A stretch of 64,000 nt of DNA from Latrodectus hesperus. Its lineage: Eukaryota; Arthropoda; Arachnida; Araneae; Theridiidae. The translations under genes and the position numbers were made by a program. Shown in pieces: positions 52,808 to 64,000 of the stretch. The notes beneath the pieces were generated by a model. The model did no database searches. It was not told the DNA's origin and saw nothing but the letters and a program-made list of their open reading frames with translations. The stretch's first letter is position 1, and each line of letters starts with the position of its first letter. The DNA is taken from NCBI GenBank assembly GCA_037975125.1, contig CM075862.1, positions 19,300,338 through 19,364,337 on the forward strand. The letters run 5' to 3'.

Positions 52808-54206
52808 CTGATTAAGAAACATAGATGAAAACATTGAATTTACTAAATACACATGTGTCATTCACAAATATCGAAGAATAAAATGTTTTTCAGAGTTTAC
52901 GTAAAAGAAATCATATATCTAAACATATTAATAAAAGTAAATAAATATGTATTCTGAAGATATGTGCATGTTATATTAGTAACAAATTACACATTTCAGG
53001 GAAGCTACATTTTGCTTTGGTAAAGTATTGGAATTTACAACATAATAATACTATTATTTTATATTTAGAAAGCCTATTTAAAAATCAATCGTTTTGCATA
53101 ACCTAGAAATGAAACAAAGTTTTCATTGAGGCTATCAGTTTTTTCTACAGAATATTTAACTTTACATTTAATTTTTTTTCTCAATCTAATATACAAACTC
53201 TAATAACAATCAAACAAATTTTTTCTTCACCACATAAATCATTCCACTTAACGTATTATATTTTGAAATTATTAACGAAATCATGTTTTTTTTTCTCTGT
53301 ACAAAGATTATATTGACAAGAATATGTAGGAAAATATGTTTGCATTTTATTGTGTAAATATTTTTTCAAATACCGAATACTATGAAATGTGAAATATGTC
53401 TGTTTAATATATTCTCACAATGCTTATAATGTTTTTATTGCATGTCTAAGATAATTTCTGAAAACTGTGATACTTTTAATTTTGACTGAGTAATCATGGT
53501 TATGATTTTTACTTATTTGCTTTTTAAAATTCATATTCACTTGATAATTTCTGACGAAGATAAATTTATAGCATTGGAATAATAAAAGGCAAAATTATCA
53601 TTATAAATGCGTTGATAAATCATTATATTTTTTCAATAACTTTTAGAATTTTAAGCTAAATACATTTGTCTATGAAAATAATGGAAACAGTAATAAGGTG
53701 AAATATTAGATCTGCTTTGCAAGCATTAAAATATTATAATTGTAGCTCCCAGAGTTTATAAATAAAAATGTTTATATTCTGGTAACATGGACTAGCTTTA
53801 TTAAAGCTTTAAGTTTTTCAGATTCTTATCAAAATCCAAAATGTCAGACATCTCAAATTTTTTGAAGGTAAATTGTATAGACACATTTAGCTGAATAAAG
53901 GGCAAACAAAATGTCCCAGCTTTAAGGCGTTTCTAAAAGTATGCGTTAACATTCCTGACAGCATACAGACATTACGATGAGATAAGGTAGGAAAAGCAAA
54001 ATAGTATTAGAAATAGTAATTTTACTGATAGAGACCGACTGTTCTTGAAGTATTGCAATAGTTTTTTTGCAGTAAAGCAAGGCGATTATAAGGAGCAAAA
54101 GGAGGGTCAGATTTTAAGACTTAACATTTTAAAGAAAAAATTATAGGTGGTCATCATAAATATGGAAATTCTTGTGAATAAAAGTATTTGAATATGTTTC
54201 GTAATG
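52808..54206. other. AT-rich DNA, no gene seen
   Basis: A slightly more complex patch at 53870-54110 could not be assigned. Confidence 0.5.
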
Positions 54207-54429
<223 letters not shown>

Positions 54430-54759
54430 TAATATAAATCACATAAATTGTAAAAAAGGAATTAATACATTTAAAATTTTGTACTTTCAACATAGTTAAT
54501 ATAAATAATGTATTTTTATTATTATTGCCTCATTTAATTAAATTTCTTATACAGCAAAAATAACTTTTGAGAGGAAAATTAAGTTAATAGAAGTCTGAGC
54601 ACACAAATAAATAATCTTCTGAAATTCACAAATAAAACTGAAACGTATCACGAAATCAATTATTAAAAAAATGAATATTTTGAGATTTTTCATAATGATG
54701 ATAAGTAAATGTAAACTTAATGATTTTTACACTCTGTGAAAAAAAGATCTAATCTGAAA

Positions 54760-54795
54760 AAGTGAAAAAAAGAATATGTATATATATGTATATAC

Positions 54796-54882
<87 letters not shown>

Positions 54883-54889
54883 TTCACTT
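54760..54889. repeat. (TA)n microsatellite inside 11-bp inverted arms
   Basis: AAGTGAAAAAA at 54760-54770 is inverted at 54879-54889, enclosing TATG/TATACA units and about 80 bp of TA. Confidence 0.85.
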
Positions 54890-54902
54890 AAGTTCCTTTA
54901 TA

Positions 54903-55136
<234 letters not shown>

Positions 55137-55717
55137 TAAGTTAAGATGAGAATAATTCTTCATTTCATTCATATATAACCAAATTTAAGAATGAATTTTT
55201 AATGTTTTAATAAGTCTTAAGTGTGTGTAAAAAGAGTTTAATATTATTATAAGTCCCCCTGAAAATTAAAGCATTAAAATTCATTTTTTATAAATAAAAT
55301 TGTAACAATCAATATTTTACATAACAGGAATTTCCTATATTAAATTAAAATTGAAAAGTTTTCAATGGAAATTATAATTTTCTTTTAAAAAAAACTATGG
55401 TTAAAATGAAGAAATTTAAATTAAGAAAAAATTAAGCAAGATAGGGAAAATAAAAAAACTACATAAAAAAGTCATAAAAATTAATTAAACTTTAACAAAG
55501 TTATGTTTTAATCAAGCAGATTAAAGCTGCAAACAAAAACAAAATTGATGGAAAATGCTTATCACTGAGAAACAATTCTAATAAAGCTTGAAAAAAATTA
55601 TATAAATGCTTATGACAATATAAATAAAATTTACACTATATAAAATGCTTATGAATGTATAGAAACACGGTAATGATTAAAACATAATAACTCTGAAGTA
55701 TTTTCAAATCCAAATTA

Positions 55718-55806
55718 AGTGCTTGGTAAAAGTTGCATGTCTCGGTAAAGAATGTATACATTATTCTTAAATAAATAAGTGCTTTTAGCTGAGTAGGGGT
55801 ATTTTT
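55718..55806 (+). repeat. Direct duplication, copy 2
   Basis: Second copy of the 54903-54979 segment, about 800 bases away. It is followed by unique sequence where copy 1 is followed by a TA array. Confidence 0.9.
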
Positions 55807-58730
<2,924 letters not shown>

Positions 58731-59304
58731 CTGCAATTCGTCGGCCAAGCATGTCCCACACATGTTTTATAGGATTCAAGACCTGTGAGCATGCTTGCCA
58801 GTCTATACAATGACAGTCCAGATAGATGTGGACTGCCATTGTTACATTCTGAACATGCGGTTTAGTTCTGAAACCCAGGATCATTCCTCCCAAAAGGAGC
58901 AATCCAGCACCACCGTAATCGTGTGCTCTTGGTGGTAACTGGCCCTCTCCATATGAATGTCCGGCGAGAATCAGACTGAAAGCTAAACCTGGACTCGACA
59001 GAAAACATCACACCAGACCACTGTTGTGGTGTCCACAATGCATGTCCTCTACTTTAGACTAACCACAGGTGACAGTGAGTTGCGGTAAGTGGAACACATT
59101 TGACAGGCCTACGAGCATATAGACCAATGTGCACTAAGCTTCTGTACATGGTTTGCCTTGAAACTGACGTACCCTTGAAACTGAAAACAGGTATGATGCT
59201 GTACTTCGTCAGTTCCTTTTGGTAATAACTGCCAAATATCGGTCCTCATTCGGCGTTGTTACTCTACCACGTAAAACATCATTCAAATGCTTCTTTTGTG
59301 CCAT
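58731..59304 (-). pseudogene. Tc1-like transposase with internal deletion and lost 3' end
   Basis: From ATG 59304 it reads MAQKKHLNDVLRGRV and passes directly to TTPNEDRYLAVITKRN. In intact relatives about 50 residues, including much of the helix-turn-helix region, separate LRGR from this block. Further on, in several frames with stops, come fragments corresponding to RRPVxCVPLT and to the first-Asp region. LLLGGMILGFRTKPHVQNVT follows, then a shortened segment that skips the second catalytic Asp and resumes at [20 protein letters not shown], where the catalytic Glu is Lys. It ends RRIAA exactly at the GT/TA microsatellite. It belongs to the same broad family as the relic at 46284-47308 but is more degraded. 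Confidence 0.88.
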
Positions 59305-62300
59305 AACTATGTGGTTATTTTACTGAAATGATTTTACAGCTATTGTGAACAATTTTACTTCTTTACAACCATTCCTTATACACCCCTCTTTTACACTCAC
59401 ACTCTTGTCATTGTGGCGTACTATCGGCGAAATCTGGAAGTGTCATATTATTTGCACATTATTCTTCAAGATGTGTGTGATAATTCCATATGTGAAATTT
59501 TTATTTCAGATTTCAATTTCTGTGTGATTCTGAATTATCCTTTATTTATGGACATGAGTGAATATACAATTAACAAGTAAAACACTTTTTTCTTGTTAAT
59601 TTCAGTAAATGCATTTTCTTTTATGAATAAATAACTGCAGATGAACAACATTTTAATGCCATAAAAATACATGCAGAATTTTTGTACAATATTTCTGATT
59701 AAGTAATTGGCACTTTTACCACAAATATCATTATAATTTTTTTGGAATCTGTGCATTCTTAAAAAGGGTTAATTTATTTTTGATAAATTGTATTTTTATA
59801 TTCCATTATTAGTGTGAATTTGCTAATAACTTATAAATACATAAATGACGCGAAATATCATTATGATGTAGTTCTATTCATTTTATAAAATAAATTATTT
59901 TAATAAAACCAAGAAAATATTATGTTATGTAAAATATTTGAAAAAAAAAGTGTTGAATAAAAGGATTGAAATTTTGTTTAAAACTTTTTGCTTTTAGTAT
60001 ATTCTATACTTGTAATATATAAGGTAAATCGCATTTTATAAAAATAATGTATATTATTTCATCCAAATAAATTTTAAATAATGTATATTATTTAAAACAA
60101 TCATTTGTAACTTTAGTGTGTTAATAACATAACACATAAATCTACAATTAGTATATCTTTTACAACTAAAATATTTTAATTATATAAAAAATAAAAATTA
60201 TATCTCTTTATGAATAGATACACTGTACTAAAAGTATCTTATTATTATAATTTATCTATTTTAAAAATGAAACAAATTATTTTTCAGAATTTTGTATATT
60301 TTTAATAAATTGCCTGATATACATTTGATTAAAGCTATAATTATTTAGTGGTCACACTTTAACATTTTATTTTAATGTTGTTGTGGACATTTTGTCTCAA
60401 ACTCAATTTTTATAGTGTATGTCCGAATCTTTCTAAATACATTGTTTTATTCTTAAAATTATCTATTAAATCCAATGATTAACTCAGTTCCACACATCTT
60501 TCAGGATTTCATCATAAGTCTTCTACATGCAGGCACTTTATTTTAACAGCACGCTCGATGTTTACTAAATTTTCCATTTTCGTAACACTTTCAACTTTGG
60601 TATCACGCATGAGATTTTGAGCCAGCCAAAGTGAACTATACTAACTGCACTAATTGCCTGCGCTCAAGAGGCATGGCGCTTTTCGGTATTTGAGAATATG
60701 AAATGGGGCTGAGTATAAACGCGATGAGCAGCTTACATTCGGTCACGCGATGTTACAGTCAATTTGAATTAAATTATATTCCTTCGTCGTGAACAGGATG
60801 CTGACTCTGGGAATAGTTTCATAAATAGCCGTGTTATTAAATTTGCTACATCAAATATTTATCTGAAGCTGAAATTTCATAAGTTTGCTGTAATAAGAGT
60901 ACGGAATGCATGAAATAATAATAATAAATATGGGGATAAAAATAATTATATACAAGTACATACATTTTTACGATTCTAAGAATTTTACAACTTTTATTTT
61001 ATGAAAAAAGTTTTATTTTCTAAAATTATTTTATCATTAATTTTTAGGTAAACACGTATATAATAACTGTTACTAAAGATTATGACTTTTAACGAAAATA
61101 TTATTGAAAGACTTTTACTGAAAATAATATGTTTTATTTTATTTATTGAATAACACCACATGTCTACCAAATAAAAAAAATCTCCTGTATATTACTTAAT
61201 CCAACAACTACGGTGGAAGGAAGACTGGGAAGCATTATTCCAAGAAGTAATAGGCTATCAGATTATGCTTTCTTTTACCAATTTCATAAATGAACTGCAA
61301 TATTGAAGTATGGTCAACTCTTTTTCGATCAACAAGTTTCCAATTAAATACAGTTTGATTCGCACCTACCACAGTTCTTCTTCGTGATTATTTATATCCA
61401 TGATTATTTATGAAAAATATGATTATCCATTTTAAAACCATGGGAAAGCGGCGATATGCCAAAGAAAGACTACTAGTAAGAAACAATTATAAAACCTTAA
61501 CTATATCATTTATTGCAAACTCTAAGATGTCATTTATAATTATTAGGAAAGTATTTATAATGGAGAGCTGCGACAATTTGATTGTGATAAACTTTAAACA
61601 TACCAAAGTTTTTCAGTACTAAATAAAACTATATCAAATTTATTTCTTTATACAATTTTAATAAATAACTCTTTTCTTAAGTAGAATATAAATTATTCAT
61701 TGGAAAGTATATTTTAAACTTTATAGGTACTTTGCTTGCTTCGTTATAGATTACTTATGTTCTCTTTTATACATTAATAAATAATGCATGCGATCTATTT
61801 TTGTGAAGAAGTTTCTCTTTTCATACTAACTATTCATGACTGGAAAATTTATTATAAAATTATGTATTCGAAAACAGTTATTTGCATGCTTTATAAGGAA
61901 AGAAAGTGAAAAAAGGCCAAGGAAAAATATAGTTTTCTGTATAATATATAAAAATTCTGAAGAAAACCATATTATATTTTTCAGCAATGCTGTCATATAT
62001 TACATATAATTTTAAAATCACAGACAAATGCGAAAATATATGATGAACTGAAATATTTTAATATATATTTATAGTATAGAGACTCAATTATTTTTAAATG
62101 AGGTTATAAATATATTTTACTGCTTTTTCTAAATTATTCAGTTTTAAGATTCGTCAGTTTCTCTTTAATCAATTTCAAAATCTTTACTCTTGTTCATAAA
62201 ATTATTTATTTTACTTTGAATTACTGTTATTATTATTTATTAGCATTTCAAAGTGTTTTTAACAGGAACAAAGGAAATTTAAATTTGGTTCATAATGAAT

Positions 62301-62559
62301 TCAAAGTAATTAATAATGATATGTTTATAATTTATAACTAAATAAAAAGGAAGTTTTTTTTAAATAAAATTATGCTATGGAATAATTTTGAATTGAATAC
62401 GTCATATACATTAATAATATGTATAGCTGAAAAATTACATTTATAGGTATTGGGCATGAGACATATAAAAATAATTTTCAGAGAAGAACTAGTAATATTA
62501 AATTATTGTAATCTACCTCACTTTTAAATGAAATAAAATGATAAGTTAGGTTGAAAACA
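59305..62559. other. AT-rich DNA; unassigned GC-richer patch at 60480-60790
   Basis: 60480-60790 is clearly less AT-rich, with several CpG dinucleotides (GCGCTTTTCGG, CGCGATG). I found no open frame with recognisable content on either strand. It could be an unidentified transposon, an untranslated or promoter region, or a non-coding RNA. The remainder shows nothing. Confidence 0.5.
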
Positions 62560-62826
62560 TATAAAAATGATGACGTAGAGGCCGTATAATCCAGCATGGC
62601 AAATCTTAAATTTTTTGTGAGAAAAAATATTGCAAATACGATCTATTGTGACGTCTCCTGATGACGTGGATCTTTGGGTTAATAAAATGAAATTTTCTAC
62701 GTAATTTATATAGATCTTCATCTCTATAACGTAATGAAAATCAGGTTACCAGATAAAAAAATAAAATCTGCCGAAGAAATTCAGAAACTCACGATTTGGC
62801 AAGCTAGATGATAAGGCATCTGTGCC
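62560..62826 (-). mobile_element. Short non-autonomous repeat (MITE-like), copy B
   Basis: Read on the minus strand from 62826 (GGCACAGATG), it aligns with 6527-6752 over about 170 bases, with many substitutions. Shared words include GAGTTT, GGTAACCTG, ATTACGTTAT/ATTACGTCAT and ACGTCAT. The inverted end seen in copy A is not convincing here. The 65-codon frame at 62524-62721 lies within it and is spurious. Confidence 0.65.
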
Positions 62827-64000
62827 AAAATAACACTTTGGATTACATCATAAAACGCTGTTCTTATATTTTTTCTCACCTAATACTGTTTTTTTTATTC
62901 TTAATAAATAATATTTGATTCTTCAAAAGTAACTTTCTAATTGTTGACCGAATTGTTATGTTGAGTTTTTAACAGTAACTACTTTCCTCGAAACTACTAT
63001 AAAATTTAAGGAGTAAAATAACAAAATATTGGATGCATAAAATATATTTATTTACCTAATTAACTTTTATTGCAACCATATTTTTTCGTTTGTGAATTAG
63101 CTAAATACTTTATATTATGAAATTATGAAACAAATATTTATTATAGCATTATTAAACATGCAGTTTTACAATATTTGCTTAAAATTAGAATTATAAGTTA
63201 AAAGATTAAATCTGATGGAAAATAATCACATATATTTTTTATATAGAAGAAGGTTTAAATATTTTATATAAAACAGAATTTCCTTTTGGTGAGTTATTTG
63301 TATAATAACTAATTATGTAAGACTTCTTTACAAAATTCATTATTAAACTATGTTTAATTACCATCACTAATATGTTAAATACAATCAATGAAATTTATCA
63401 CAAAAAATAAAAATAGCATTTTACTTTTATACAATAAGAATAGAATGTTCTTGTTATTTTCTTGTAGACAATATTCACCAAGACTAACAACATATACATG
63501 AAGAAGTAAGAAAACGATTTTTCAATCTTTTCAATGTGATGCATATATGTTAAACATTAATTTGAATCATTTTATGTAAGTTCAATATCAGGATTTCATC
63601 AGTTTATATAAATTGCTAAAATAAAAACAACCAGTAAATCTGCAATATTTGATATTGTAGTTTGATAATTTTTATACATTGATGATGATAAACTATATTA
63701 TTTTAATGAAACAAATAATCTTAACTTAAATATAATGAAGCTGAAACTGGTACATTAGTGATTGTGTTGGTACTTTACAATTACCAGGAATCTAAAATAC
63801 TCAATTAATTACAATGGATACAACATTTTTGAATCATATATTATTTTAGAACAAGACGTATCTAAACGCATTGTTAAATAGCTCATTATTTGAGGAAAAT
63901 TGCTAATTTTACGTTTAGTATGGTTTGTATACACCCCCAATGTAGAGGCATCACAGTTGTGAGTACTGTTAACAAATATTTGCTAGTTGTTCGTCAAAAT
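62827..64000. other. AT-rich DNA to the end of the window
   Basis: No gene or repeat recognised. Confidence 0.5.

Overview
The window looks like nuclear DNA of an arthropod, and my best guess is a chelicerate, probably a spider. The reasons are its strong A+T richness, introns of several kilobases, very long (TA)n microsatellites, many decayed Tc1/mariner elements, Helitrons and tRNA-derived SINEs, and a neuroligin whose motifs resemble arthropod neuroligins. The taxon is an inference. No bacterial, organellar or viral gene organisation is visible.

The one clear host gene is a neuroligin (cholinesterase-like synaptic adhesion protein) on the minus strand. Five internal exons lie at 22342-22193, 17274-17089, 15449-15019, 10758-10355 and 6133-6014. 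Their splice sites and phases (1/1, 1/1, 1/0, 0/2, 2/2) join into one open frame of about 429 codons covering most of the esterase-like domain from its central IHG motif to near its C-terminal end. The signal peptide and N-terminal exons (expected above 22342) and the membrane-spanning and cytoplasmic exons (expected below 6014) are not recognised here. The catalytic serine and histidine are both replaced, as expected for an adhesion protein rather than an enzyme.

The rest is intron or intergenic DNA filled with mobile-element debris. There are two LINE fragments (121-369, 12355-12656), four Tc1-like transposase relics (2080-2612; 3713-4953 with both inverted repeats and TA target duplication; 46284-47308; 58731-59304) and one mariner relic (18655-19510). 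Two head-to-tail Helitron copies occupy 34207-36876; the second keeps the C-terminal part of a Pif1-like helicase. Two SINEs (29587-29890 plus; 41265-41640 minus) have different tRNA-like heads but share a 3' module. A 382-bp foldback-type MITE sits at 50589-50970, and two copies of another short repeat family lie at 6527-6752 and 62560-62826.

Fifteen (TA)n tracts, some compound, run from about 65 to about 345 bp. Several abut transposon ends, and three at 54.2-55.1 kb are bracketed by unique-sequence inverted repeats. A possible unrecognised two-exon gene or gene fragment lies on the plus strand at 25063-25386. Long stretches between these features are low-complexity AT-rich sequence in which I see no gene.
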